Source of the DNA: Ruminococcaceae bacterium UBA7075
GTDB taxonomy: Bacteria > Bacillota > Clostridia > Oscillospirales > Acutalibacteraceae
DNA length: 64,000 nucleotides
NCBI GenBank assembly: GCA_002493635.1
Contig: DKZL01000075.1
Coordinates: 133,733-197,732 of the forward strand
Direction of reading: 5' to 3'
Part shown: piece after piece, positions 42,763 through 51,747 of the stretch
How the letters are laid out: every line of letters begins with the position of its first letter
Numbering within the stretch: position 1 is the first letter of the stretch
The notes under the pieces: generated by a model
The model's input: the letters and a program-made list of their open reading frames with translations, nothing else
The model's database searches: none
What the model was told of the DNA's origin: nothing
Translations under genes and position numbers: made by a program

Positions 42763-43488
42763 TTATTGCTCGTCCGTTTCAGATGAAACAGTATTCTTTT
42801 TACGAATGAGGATAATGGGTGTCGTCTGCTTGCCTTGTCCGCACGGATTATCTGCTATAAGGCCGTGAAGCTCTTCATCAGTAAGAGTTATGTCCGACGA
42901 ATGTCCAAGTACCTCCTGACCGAGGTCATTAGCGTCAACAATCATACAACTCATACCGAGTTTTTCCTTTATCTCGTCGCATACACCGTTCGGATTTTCA
43001 GGATTTTCAATTCCAATGTCACGGTACTCCGACCATACATGGTCATAGAAGCCATCAAGACCTGCAACTTCCTGACCTACAATTTCATAGAACACACCTC
43101 GTTTACCGAACAGCTTGCAAACGCCGCCTGCAATACTTGCCCACAAAACCTTGAGTACGCCTACCTTTGAAATTGCATACTGCATTTTTATTGTTTCACC
43201 TACGCCTACACCTGTATCTGGGTGTGAAGCAAATTTAGATAGAAATTTTGCCCAAAATCCTATTTTTAGCTCTTCTCTTTTTACAACTCTGTTCTGACAT
43301 AAGGCAATAATCTTTTCACTGGACGAAACAATGTCTCCTTCTTCATACAGAGGTTCAACATATTTTTTGAAGATTTCAATATAGTCCTCACCCTGCTTTA
43401 CAAAATGAGTTTTAATTGCATGACGCATATATGTAGTGCCATTCACGGTAATTTCAACATTTTTTCCTTCGTTAGCAACAAATTCCAT
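42763..43488 (-). CDS. CofE-like gamma-glutamyl ligase family protein
   Basis: A 241-residue protein of the F420-0:gamma-glutamyl ligase family. It shows EGDIVSSSEKIIALCQNRVV, the DTGVGVGETIKMQYAI segment, VCDEIKEKLGMSCMIVDANDLG and a C-terminal NPCGQGKQTTPI. In methanogens and actinobacteria CofE adds glutamate to coenzyme F420, which Ruminococcus-type Firmicutes are not known to make. No other F420 gene is visible. The true substrate is therefore unknown; ligation of glutamate to another phospho-compound is possible. Confidence 0.8.
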   Translation of the reverse strand: MEFVANEGKNVEITVNGTTYMRHAIKTHFVKQGEDYIEIFKKYVEPLYEEGDIVSSSEKIIALCQNRVVKREELKIGFWAKFLSKFASHPDTGVGVGETIKMQYAISKVGVLKVLWASIAGGVCKLFGKRGVFYEIVGQEVAGLDGFYDHVWSEYRDIGIENPENPNGVCDEIKEKLGMSCMIVDANDLGQEVLGHSSDITLTDEELHGLIADNPCGQGKQTTPIILIRKKNTVSSETDEQ

Positions 43489-43646
43489 TATTTACCTCCA
43501 CTCACCAGCCAAAGTCGGTGATTGTTGTATATTATTGTATATTTAAATATTATACATCATTATAGATATTTAATCAACAACTTTAATTAAAAATTACGAA
43601 TCATTCATATTTATATTTATTGGCACAAACGTACAAAAATATGCAA

Positions 43647-43674
43647 ATGACCACCTGCAAATGCAGATGGTCAT
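43647..43674 (-). terminator. Terminator of the teichoic-acid-type polymerase gene
   Basis: Arms ATGACCACCTGCA and TGCAGATGGTCAT (one mismatch) lie six bases after the stop codon. The following minus-strand tract is U-rich. Confidence 0.65.
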
Positions 43675-43679
43675 TAATT

Positions 43680-46397
43680 TTATTTATTCTTGTCTTTATT
43701 GACCTGCTGCTGATATGCAAGAATTTCCTTATAAATTCTTTCGCAGTTATTATGGTCGTCAAACTTGTAGAAGTCCTCAACTCGTTTCAGATATTTTTCT
43801 TTCATCTGACAGTTGTTCTCCATATATTCACACAAAAGGTCAACAAGCTCATCGCTTTCCGTGCAGATTTCGCCAAATCCCATTGTGTCATAGAAAAATC
43901 CGCCGTCCTCATAATGAGCAGGCAACTGTGAAGGATGGAAATAAACCAAAGGCTTTCTCATATATGCAAAGTCAAACTGAACGCCCGAGTAGTCTGTTAC
44001 CATAAGACTTGACTGCTGAAAAGCGGTTTCATAATTGAAATCACCTACAGATGAAACAACTTCAACATACGGATCCGGCGTAAAATCATCAACCTGCGAG
44101 CTTAAAATAGGATGCAGAACATATTTGATTTTATAGCCTGTACGCTTTGCTGTATCAATAAGCTTTTTGTTGTTAATTAAATCATTATAAATTTTATAAT
44201 AGGTTGTTGTTTTAAATTCAGGATTGTACGCACGCTGTTCACCCTCACTGGTTGTAACAGGCATAGCGTTGTACATTCTCCATGTCGGAGACAAAAGGAT
44301 TTGTTTTTGGTCGTTATTTATTAGTCCATCATATCTTCCGATGCCTGTCAGCTTGAGAATGTCAAAATCCTGATAATTGTATGCGTGATTGCTCAGGTTC
44401 TTATACTCATATTCGGAAGCAAGAAAATACATCTGCGTATTGTCAACAACTCTCTGCTGAGCCATTGCGCATTTCTGAACAGAAAGTCCGTGCTGCAGAC
44501 ACATTGACGGAAAGTTACACAATCCTCTGATAAATCTTGATTTATCCATACTGTATCCGTTAAATGGGAATACATTGGAGTTTGTAATTAAAGCTATATC
44601 CGTATTCAGGAACAGCATTTTATGCTTAAAGGAACGATTTTTTACAGGCTTCAAGCCGTCCTTTTTAAGGCGTTTATAATCCGATGTATTTTTATCTATG
44701 ATATAGTAACGTGAAATTCCGTCCTTTTTGTCAGCACAATATCTGTAAAGATATTCACAGCTGTCGCCGCCCTTATAAAGCTTGTCATACATAAGCCATA
44801 TCTTTTTGTTCTTGAAGAACGGACGTGTCAGCCAATACTGAAGCCTTAATATAAAACAACGCTTGCTTTCCGAAAATACGGCAGGCAAAAATCTCAGTTC
44901 ACGCTTTAATGTATCTAACGCAGAAGCTTTTCTGATAATTATTGAACGATTATTATCAAGAAAAGCAACATAATCATTGAATCTCCAGTACGAGCCCTTT
45001 GGTTTAAGTGTAAATTTTGACCAGTGATGCAGGAATGAAAGGTTGAGCGGAATTGTAGTAAGCTTGTATTTTGCAAAGAATGTAAGACTCTGCTCTTCTG
45101 CATCTGGATTGAGTGGAAGTTCCAAATGGAAGGTAAACTTTTTATATGCACTGATTCCAAAATATTTAGTTAATGAATAACGGTCGTTATTATCAAGTTT
45201 ATATTTTTTGTTGTTAAATACTGCGTAAAGCTCAATTTCATCAAGGTCAAAGACTCTTCTGAATGAACCGTCTATAATTAACTTACCGTCACGGTAATCA
45301 ATTACATGCATACCTACTCTCTGTTGAGTAAGCCTTGAAACAAAAATATTATCGCAGTTAAGATAAACCTCTTTTTTGCCCTCAACATTTACAAGCGGCA
45401 TATCCTTAAAGGTTCCGTTATGCTTAATCATATAGAACATTTCAGCTGCTTCTTCGCTGAAAGAGAATGATTTATACTTGTCTTTGTTCAAGACAAAGCC
45501 ATTATCCACGTACTGCAATACATTTCCTGAAGCTGCAATAAACTTTTCAAGCTCTTCTTTGTTCATATTACGCTTGTTGCGGTTATTCATATTTGCAAGA
45601 TAGCGGGTAGAAACAGCAAACATCGTATAGAATTGAATAAATTCCGGCACAGCACCGTATTTTTTCTTACTGTCCTCAATTAAGGGAATCAAGAATTTAT
45701 TAAATGAATCTGTGTACCAGTCCTTATAATTAGAAGGAATATAATACAGAGGATCATCTTCATCCGGCATAAAATATTCAAATTCTGCATTTTCAGCAGT
45801 AACATACTCGGGATAATCCATCTGCACTCTTAAAGCAAAGTCAGCAAAATACTCATACTTCAGCCCGGCATTAAATTTATAATTCTTAAAAATATCCGTT
45901 CTGTATAATGTACCGCAAACCTGAGGTACAATAAGATTAGGATTTTCCTTAATGTTAATAACATTTCCTGCATCCAGTCTGTCTTTATTGAGTCTGTACG
46001 CCTTGCGCTCACTGAATATCGGGTTAATACAGTATTTTGGAGCAAAAACAAAAGGAGCATTCTTGCGACGCTTAATTGATTTAAAACATTCATCAAAGTA
46101 GTTTTTGCTAAAAATATCGCCGCAACGGCAAACCGTAATATATTGACCGACTGCACTTTTCATAGCAAGATTGCAAGCATCCGCTTCTGTTATGCCGGCT
46201 TTCGCATCAATTACCTTACAAAGCGAAAAACTATGAATCGCTTCTTTACTGGATTTATTTTTACTTGAATCCACAACAATAACGTCAAAGTCTGACATTT
46301 TAAAATTCTTTTGTTTAAATACAGAAGATAAGGTATATATTAATTTGTTGTTATCCTCCAAGTACGGAATAATAACAGAAATAACTGAATTTCCCAT
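43680..46397 (-). CDS. GT2 glycosyltransferase fused to CDP-glycerol glycerophosphotransferase
   Basis: A 905-residue bifunctional polymer-synthesis protein. An N-terminal GT-A domain (about 1-230) has VISVIIPYLEDN and DVIVVDSSKNKS. The middle, about 230-530, is a linker and beta region. The C-terminal TagF-like domain (about 530-895) shows PSMCLQHGLSVQKCA, ILLSPTWR and a late VTDYSGVQFDFAYM with KPLVYFHP. It likely builds a glycerol-phosphate wall or capsule polymer with an added sugar step. The ATG at 46397 follows GGAGG. It stands alone, with no other tag genes near. Confidence 0.85.
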   Translation of the reverse strand: MGNSVISVIIPYLEDNNKLIYTLSSVFKQKNFKMSDFDVIVVDSSKNKSSKEAIHSFSLCKVIDAKAGITEADACNLAMKSAVGQYITVCRCGDIFSKNYFDECFKSIKRRKNAPFVFAPKYCINPIFSERKAYRLNKDRLDAGNVINIKENPNLIVPQVCGTLYRTDIFKNYKFNAGLKYEYFADFALRVQMDYPEYVTAENAEFEYFMPDEDDPLYYIPSNYKDWYTDSFNKFLIPLIEDSKKKYGAVPEFIQFYTMFAVSTRYLANMNNRNKRNMNKEELEKFIAASGNVLQYVDNGFVLNKDKYKSFSFSEEAAEMFYMIKHNGTFKDMPLVNVEGKKEVYLNCDNIFVSRLTQQRVGMHVIDYRDGKLIIDGSFRRVFDLDEIELYAVFNNKKYKLDNNDRYSLTKYFGISAYKKFTFHLELPLNPDAEEQSLTFFAKYKLTTIPLNLSFLHHWSKFTLKPKGSYWRFNDYVAFLDNNRSIIIRKASALDTLKRELRFLPAVFSESKRCFILRLQYWLTRPFFKNKKIWLMYDKLYKGGDSCEYLYRYCADKKDGISRYYIIDKNTSDYKRLKKDGLKPVKNRSFKHKMLFLNTDIALITNSNVFPFNGYSMDKSRFIRGLCNFPSMCLQHGLSVQKCAMAQQRVVDNTQMYFLASEYEYKNLSNHAYNYQDFDILKLTGIGRYDGLINNDQKQILLSPTWRMYNAMPVTTSEGEQRAYNPEFKTTTYYKIYNDLINNKKLIDTAKRTGYKIKYVLHPILSSQVDDFTPDPYVEVVSSVGDFNYETAFQQSSLMVTDYSGVQFDFAYMRKPLVYFHPSQLPAHYEDGGFFYDTMGFGEICTESDELVDLLCEYMENNCQMKEKYLKRVEDFYKFDDHNNCERIYKEILAYQQQVNKDKNK

Positions 46398-46751
46398 ATT
46401 TCCTCCATAACACATAATATCTCTTTGTAATTATAACACATATAGAATAAAATGCAAATAAATCTTTACTTTTCTGCCATTTACTGCACTTTATGCTTAA
46501 ATATCAACAATATTTGTGTTTTTTATGTAAAATTTACATATTTATACAGTTTAGTTTTAATATCACATTTCATTCTTCACTGATTTATGTTCCCCTGTAC
46601 TTTATTGAATATGTAGTTATGATGAATACAGTTTACTATAAAATAAAAAACATTTGTCAATATTTGACGAACGAAACATTTTATGATAAAGTATTAGAGG
46701 CAATTTTCAGATTGCATTTAAATTAAAGCATCCTTAAGATGGAGGACTCGG
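46398..46751. other. A/T-rich intergenic region between the polymerase and FNT genes
   Basis: These 354 bases hold no supported gene. The only clear element is a plus-strand promoter candidate for the FNT gene: TTGACG (46664-46669), a 17-base spacer and TAAAGT (46687-46692). Just upstream, TTGTCAATATTTGACGAA forms a short imperfect palindrome that overlaps this -35 box. Confidence 0.45.
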
Positions 46752-47387
46752 ATGATTAAACGTTACGCAGACACATTTTTGTATGCAGTTATGGGCGGAA
46801 TTTGTATTGCACTCGGCGGTACTGCCTATTTATGTACAGAAAATAATATTATAGGAGCAATCCTGTTTACAATCGGACTTTTCACAATATGTACAATGGG
46901 GTTTAACCTTTATACCGGAAAAGTTTCTTATGCGCTTGAGAATAAACCGTCTTATATTATTGACCTTTTTATTATCTGGCTCGGTAATCTTGCAGGAACG
47001 GCGCTTACAGCCGTACTTTTGGGACTTACAAGAATCAGCAACGAAATTTTTGAAAAAGCAAATTTAATTTGCACCGCAAAGCTTGGCGACAATATGCTTA
47101 GCATGTTTGTTCTTGCGATTTTTTGTAATCTGCTCATATTTATTGCAGTTGATGAATTTAACACAAACAAACATATCACCGGAAAATATTTAGGATTGCT
47201 GTTTGGCGTAGTAGCCTTTATCTTTTGCAGTTTTGAACACAGCATTGCTGATATGTTTTACTTCTCCGTTGCAAAGGTATGGTCGCTGAGAACGTTCTGT
47301 TATCTTTTAGTTATTACACTCGGCAACGCCATAGGCGGTTTGCTTGTACCGGCAATAAGAATGGTTCATAAAAAACTTTTGCAGTAA
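46752..47387 (+). CDS. Formate/nitrite transporter (FNT) family channel
   Basis: A 211-residue membrane channel with about six helices and the FNT-type aquaporin-like repeat. Matching segments are AVMGGICIALGGTAYL, the GFNLYTGKVSYAL loop, IIWLGNLAGTALTA and LLVITLGNAIGG near the end. In a fermenting anaerobe formate export is most likely, though nitrite or hydrosulfide cannot be excluded. GGAGG precedes the ATG by nine bases. A terminator follows at 47410. Confidence 0.88.
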   Translation: MIKRYADTFLYAVMGGICIALGGTAYLCTENNIIGAILFTIGLFTICTMGFNLYTGKVSYALENKPSYIIDLFIIWLGNLAGTALTAVLLGLTRISNEIFEKANLICTAKLGDNMLSMFVLAIFCNLLIFIAVDEFNTNKHITGKYLGLLFGVVAFIFCSFEHSIADMFYFSVAKVWSLRTFCYLLVITLGNAIGGLLVPAIRMVHKKLLQ

Positions 47388-47409
47388 ACATTAAAAATAA
47401 ATTATTCTA

Positions 47410-47442
47410 AAAAACGGTAAGTCACAAAACTTACCGTTTTTT
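47410..47442 (+). terminator. Terminator of the FNT gene
   Basis: Arms AAAACGGTAAG and CTTACCGTTTT with an eight-base loop, followed by TTGTTTT on the plus strand. Confidence 0.8.
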
Positions 47443-47479
47443 GTTTTATAAAATCGATCTGAGAACTGTATACGTCCTA

Positions 47480-47545
47480 TTAACCGGCATCATATATAAG
47501 CACACTTTTATACCCCTCTTTTTCCGAGCAGCTTCCTATAAAGCA
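47480..47545. repeat. Dispersed intergenic repeat, degenerate copy 3
   Basis: AACCGGCATCATATATAAGC, then CACTTTTATACCCCTC and TTCCTATAAAGCAAAAA, line up with blocks of the units at 37073 and 42683. The match is weaker than for the other copies. Confidence 0.4.
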
Positions 47546-47570
47546 AAAAAGCTGCCCTTAAACGGGCAGC
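47546..47570 (-). terminator. Terminator of nrdR
   Basis: Arms GCTGCCC and GGGCAGC with a six-base loop are followed by TTTTTTGC on the minus strand, 24 bases after the nrdR stop codon. Confidence 0.75.
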
Positions 47571-47594
47571 CTTAAAATTTAACTGTAAATAAAT

Positions 47595-48059
47595 TTACTT
47601 CTTTTCAGTGAGAAGCTTGTTAAGCTCATCCATAAATGTATTGATGTCCTTGAACTGTCGGTATACTGAAGCAAAACGAACATATGAAACCTCATCAATT
47701 TCTTTGATTTGCTCCATTGCAAGCTCACCGATTTTCATTGACGTTACCTCTCTGTCAACACTGCTTTGCAACTTACCCTCGATTGAATCAACGATATTGT
47801 CAATCTGCTCAAGTGATACGGGACGCTTTTCACAAGCCCTTAAAATACCTGCTGTAAGTTTGTTGCGGTCGAAAACCTCAAGTGACTTGTCACGCTTTAC
47901 AACAATAAGGGGTACTGTTTCGATTACCTCGTGAGTAGTAAAGCGCTTGCCGCACTTAAGACATTCTCTTCTTCTTCTGATTCTTTCACCGTCATCTGCT
48001 GAACGTGAGTCAATTACTTTGCTTTCTTCAAAGCTGCAAAATGGACATTTCATCCGCAC
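47595..48059 (-). CDS. nrdR: Transcriptional repressor NrdR
   Basis: A 154-residue repressor of ribonucleotide reductase genes. The N-terminal zinc ribbon has CPFC (residues 5-8) and CLKCGKRF, linked by SRSADDGERIRRRRE. The ATP-cone follows from about residue 49 (VVKRDKSLEVFDRNKL) and senses dATP/ATP. A second ATG two codons in is also possible. It is a single gene; no nrd genes are in this window, so its targets lie elsewhere. Confidence 0.96.
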   Translation of the reverse strand: MRMKCPFCSFEESKVIDSRSADDGERIRRRRECLKCGKRFTTHEVIETVPLIVVKRDKSLEVFDRNKLTAGILRACEKRPVSLEQIDNIVDSIEGKLQSSVDREVTSMKIGELAMEQIKEIDEVSYVRFASVYRQFKDINTFMDELNKLLTEKK

Positions 48060-48156
48060 ACATCCCTACATATTGTATTATATAATTTATTATAGCACAA
48101 TTCAGTTAAAATTCAAGTAAAGAATTATTTACAAAATGATTACACAAATTTCTTAA

Positions 48157-49509
48157 TTACAAGTTACGATAACGCTTCACTTTTTTTCTTTTTTTACTGC
48201 GTGAATTATGGATTTTTGCAATAACAAAATAGATAAGAAGGATAAGCACTATTATTGCTATAACCATAAGAAACCAATACGACTGAAACAGAGTACCTAT
48301 TACATTGAGTACAAACAAAATACCGCTGCGATCAACTTTTTCGGAAGAAACAAGATTAACCGTTGCAATAACCTGCTTTTCACCTGTTTTACTGTCCTTA
48401 AAATAGATAGTTTCCGTTCCGACTACTGTGTCTTTATCAAGGGGTGCGTCTATACTTTCCGGAACATCGGTTTCTATAATAAGATTTTCATCATCAATTT
48501 CCTTTGGGACAATGGCACTCAAATTATTTTGCGGAACCAGTAAAACCTTGTCTTTACCCCATGCAAGATTGACTTTTTGCTCACATACAGGTGTTTCCGA
48601 AGTTGCAATTGTTTGCAGTTCAAGGCTCGTAAGCGCCCAGCGGAAAAGGTCGGCAGCATCGGTAAAAGTACCGTATTCTTCATACTCCCCCTCTTTGTAT
48701 GGTGAATCGAGTAAAACAAGAAGGTATGAATAACCGTCTGCTGACGCAGTTGTTACAAGACATCTGCCTGCCTGATCAGTAGTACCCGTCTTGATGCCTT
48801 TGGCATACATATAATAATATTCGCCGCCACGATATGAATCAATAAGATAATTAGTAGTGATAAGAGGAACAGTATCACCTTCACAATAATATGAATCGGT
48901 GTTGCTTATCTCTGCAAATTTTGGAAGTGTAAGCGCATAGGAAGATATTTTGTAGAGGTCACGTGCTGTTGTATAATGATCCTCATTATGAAGTCCGTCA
49001 GGATTTTGAAAATGAGTGTTTTCACATCCAAGCTCCTCTGCCTTTTCATTCATCATATCGACAAAAGCATCTATATTGCCGTTACCAACATAATCGGCAA
49101 GTACCATTGCGGCATCGTTTCCTGAAGGAACCATCATACTGTACAAGAGGTCGATAGCCGACATCTTCTCGCCTACATGCTCTGCAACATTAGCAAGCGA
49201 GCTGCCTGTACCTTCAAGTTCATCAAGCACCGATTGTTTTATCTCAATTTTTGTATTATCAATATCGTCAATATGTTCATAAGCAACTATGTAAGTCATA
49301 ATCTTAGTTGTTGACGCAGGATATTTCTTTTCATCAGCATTCTTTTCAAAAACAACCTGATCGGAATCCATATTAACAAGAAAAATTGACTTTGACGTGG
49401 TTTTTACATCATTAGGATAAGAAATTGCTCCTGCCGTCTGAATTGACACAGTCAAAGCTATACATATCAGACAAGCCAAAGAAAGTAATTTTCTGAAAGT
49501 TCTCTTCAT
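48157..49509 (-). CDS. D-alanyl-D-alanine carboxypeptidase (DacF/PBP5 type)
   Basis: A 450-residue low-molecular-weight penicillin-binding protein that trims the stem peptide of peptidoglycan. It has a signal peptide (1-28), the SxxK motif in PASTTKIMTYI (about residue 66), SGN in MVPSGNDAAM, KTG in YAKGIKTGTTDQAG, a C-terminal beta domain, and a membrane helix (about 405-430) with a Lys/Arg-rich tail. It lies 12 bases downstream of recG on the same strand and may be read with it. Confidence 0.93.
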   Translation of the reverse strand: MKRTFRKLLSLACLICIALTVSIQTAGAISYPNDVKTTSKSIFLVNMDSDQVVFEKNADEKKYPASTTKIMTYIVAYEHIDDIDNTKIEIKQSVLDELEGTGSSLANVAEHVGEKMSAIDLLYSMMVPSGNDAAMVLADYVGNGNIDAFVDMMNEKAEELGCENTHFQNPDGLHNEDHYTTARDLYKISSYALTLPKFAEISNTDSYYCEGDTVPLITTNYLIDSYRGGEYYYMYAKGIKTGTTDQAGRCLVTTASADGYSYLLVLLDSPYKEGEYEEYGTFTDAADLFRWALTSLELQTIATSETPVCEQKVNLAWGKDKVLLVPQNNLSAIVPKEIDDENLIIETDVPESIDAPLDKDTVVGTETIYFKDSKTGEKQVIATVNLVSSEKVDRSGILFVLNVIGTLFQSYWFLMVIAIIVLILLIYFVIAKIHNSRSKKRKKVKRYRNL

Positions 49510-49521
49510 ACCTTTAACTCC

Positions 49522-51567
49522 TTAATTAAGTGAATTGTGTCCGCCCCGATTAAAAAGTCTGTCAATTTCGCCCTTGAGCGCACGAAGTTCTTCGTTGCGG
49601 ATGTCTTTGTATGTAAATAAAATATAATCTGAAATTTTTTGTGAAAGCTCAAGGCTTTTTGTATCTGCAAAATCAGCTATTGCCATCTGGGGCAAACCGT
49701 GCTGACGTTCGCCGAAAAAGTCGCCCGGTCCGCGCATACGCAAATCCTCATCGGCAATTTTGAAGCCATCGTTTGTTGAACACATAACCTCAAGCCGTTC
49801 CTTAGTGGGCTGACCGCTTTTATCGCTTATAAGTATACAATAAGACTGAAACTGTCCTCTGCCCACACGTCCTCTCAGCTGATGAAGCTGTGAAAGTCCA
49901 AATCGCTCCGCATTCTCAATCATAATGACCGAGGCATTCGGAACATCAACTCCGACCTCAATTACTGTTGTTGACACGAGTATGGAGTAATCACCCGATA
50001 CAAACTTTTGCATTACCTTTTCTTTTTCATCGGATTTCATCTGTCCGTGAACAAGTCCTACTGGAATATCTGCAAATTCTCTTAGCATAAGCTCAGCCGC
50101 ATATTCCTCAGCAGCTGCAATATCATCAAGTTCTCCCTCTTCAACAAGAGGACAGACTATATAAGCCTGTCTGCCGTTTGCGGCTTCACTGCGGATAAAG
50201 GAATACACCCTGTCACGCTGATTTGACCGAAACCACACAGTCTTTACAGGCTTTCGTGACGGCGGCAGTTCATCAATTACAGATATGTCAAGATCTCCGA
50301 ATATAATTAATCCGAGGGTGCGAGGAATCGGAGTAGCACTCATTACGAGCAAATGCGGATTTTCACCCTTTCCGAGAAGCTTTGAACGCTGAGCAACACC
50401 GAACCTGTGTTGCTCATCAGTAACTGCAAGACCTAAATTCTTAAATTCTGTTTTATCGGTTATAAGTGCGTGAGTACCTATAATCAAATTAATTTCACCG
50501 TCTGCAAGCTTTTGTCTTACCTTCTTTTTCTCAGATTCTTTGAGCGAACCTGTTAAAAGCCCTACCTTAATATCTGTATTTTCAAATAATTTGCAGAATG
50601 TTTCATAATGCTGACGGGCTAATATTTCGGTAGGCGCCATAAAAGCCGCCTGAAAACCGTTTTTGACAACGGTATAACAAACAGAAGCAGCAACGGCAGT
50701 TTTTCCGGAACCTACGTCTCCCTGAACAAGTCTGTTCATCTGTGCGTTCTTCTGCTTCATATCTTTAATACAATCTGAAACTGCGCGTTTCTGAGCATCA
50801 GTCATTTCAAAGGGAAGCAGTCTTTCAAAATCGTTGGAATAGTCAATGTTGATTTTTACTCCGCTCATTCCTCTGTTGCTCTCCTGCAAATAACGCATAC
50901 CAAGGTTAAGCACAACAAGCTCTTCAATTATAAGACGCTTTCTTGCACGTTCAAGAGCTTCATGGTCTTTTGGAAAATGAATATTCTGAAGTGCAGTTCT
51001 AAGATCACATAAATCAAATATTTCCCTCACCTGCTGAGGAAAAGGGTCTTTTATTGTATTTGGAAGCATTGCAAGTGCCTGTTTTACAGTTTTTGCAATA
51101 TTCTTGCTGGGAAGTCCCGCTGCCTGCTTGTAAACAGGATATATAGCTGTGGCATCCTGTACCGCCGAAAATGTAGGCGCTACCATCTGTGCTCCGTATG
51201 AATCGGCAGTTACTTTTCCGTAAAACAGATATTCAGTTCCGCTTTTAAGCATAGAACTGATATAACGGTTGTTAAAGAATACAATCTGCAAAGAACCCGT
51301 ATCATCAAATACCATAGCCTTTGAAATTATTCTTCCGCCGCTTATACGGGCATCATTAACTGATGTAGCAAGTGTCGCTCTGATACATACTGTTGTTCCG
51401 TATTCAAGGTTTTCAATTTTTTCAACTAAGTTCCAATCTTCATAGCTTCTCGGATAAAAATTCAACAAATCACCGATGCTGTTTATTCCGAGTTTTGCAA
51501 AAAGCTCTGCACGTTTATTGCCTATTCCGCCGAGATTTGAAACCGAGATTTTGTAAAGAGACGCCAT
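49522..51567 (-). CDS. recG: ATP-dependent DNA helicase RecG
   Basis: A 681-residue branched-DNA helicase for replication-fork rescue. The N-terminal wedge/OB domain has FYPRSYEDW and FVFFNN-type strands. The motor has Walker A QGDVGSGKTAVAA, the DEQH-type box TDEQHRFGVAQR, ATPIPRTL, and STTVIEVGVDVPNA with QLRGRVGRG. The ATG at 51567 follows GGGTGGG; an upstream in-frame ATG lies in a repeat element. Length is normal. Confidence 0.97.
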   Translation of the reverse strand: MASLYKISVSNLGGIGNKRAELFAKLGINSIGDLLNFYPRSYEDWNLVEKIENLEYGTTVCIRATLATSVNDARISGGRIISKAMVFDDTGSLQIVFFNNRYISSMLKSGTEYLFYGKVTADSYGAQMVAPTFSAVQDATAIYPVYKQAAGLPSKNIAKTVKQALAMLPNTIKDPFPQQVREIFDLCDLRTALQNIHFPKDHEALERARKRLIIEELVVLNLGMRYLQESNRGMSGVKINIDYSNDFERLLPFEMTDAQKRAVSDCIKDMKQKNAQMNRLVQGDVGSGKTAVAASVCYTVVKNGFQAAFMAPTEILARQHYETFCKLFENTDIKVGLLTGSLKESEKKKVRQKLADGEINLIIGTHALITDKTEFKNLGLAVTDEQHRFGVAQRSKLLGKGENPHLLVMSATPIPRTLGLIIFGDLDISVIDELPPSRKPVKTVWFRSNQRDRVYSFIRSEAANGRQAYIVCPLVEEGELDDIAAAEEYAAELMLREFADIPVGLVHGQMKSDEKEKVMQKFVSGDYSILVSTTVIEVGVDVPNASVIMIENAERFGLSQLHQLRGRVGRGQFQSYCILISDKSGQPTKERLEVMCSTNDGFKIADEDLRMRGPGDFFGERQHGLPQMAIADFADTKSLELSQKISDYILFTYKDIRNEELRALKGEIDRLFNRGGHNSLN

Positions 51568-51575
51568 ATTCCCAC

Positions 51576-51690
51576 CCTTTATAAAGCAGGCAGTGGCCTG
51601 CAATTATTCGTGCAGACAGCACCATATAAAAATTAACTTCTATGCCCGAGCACAACTGAGCAATTTTCTATAATGAAATTTCTATAATGT
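51576..51690. repeat. Dispersed intergenic repeat, copy 4
   Basis: TATAAAGCAGGCAGTGGCCT leads into CGTGCAGACAGCACCATATA and ACTTCTATGCCCGA. The latter blocks match 37120-37160 almost base for base. The copy lies just upstream of recG. Confidence 0.6.
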
Positions 51691-51697
51691 TAATAAA

Positions 51698-51722
51698 GGG
51701 ACATGAAAAGTCATCATGCCCC
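51698..51722 (-). terminator. Hairpin after the FakA-like gene
   Basis: GGGACATGA pairs with TCATGCCC (one bulge) about 25 bases after the stop codon, with CTTTATT following on the minus strand. It is a weak terminator candidate. Confidence 0.45.
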
Positions 51723-51747
51723 TGAGCAAATCTTAGGAAAGCACTGA

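Noticed and set aside
46493..46726. 77-codon plus-strand open frame before the FNT gene
   Set aside because: No ribosome site, no recognisable domain, and the composition of A/T-rich intergenic DNA. The FNT promoter candidate lies inside it.
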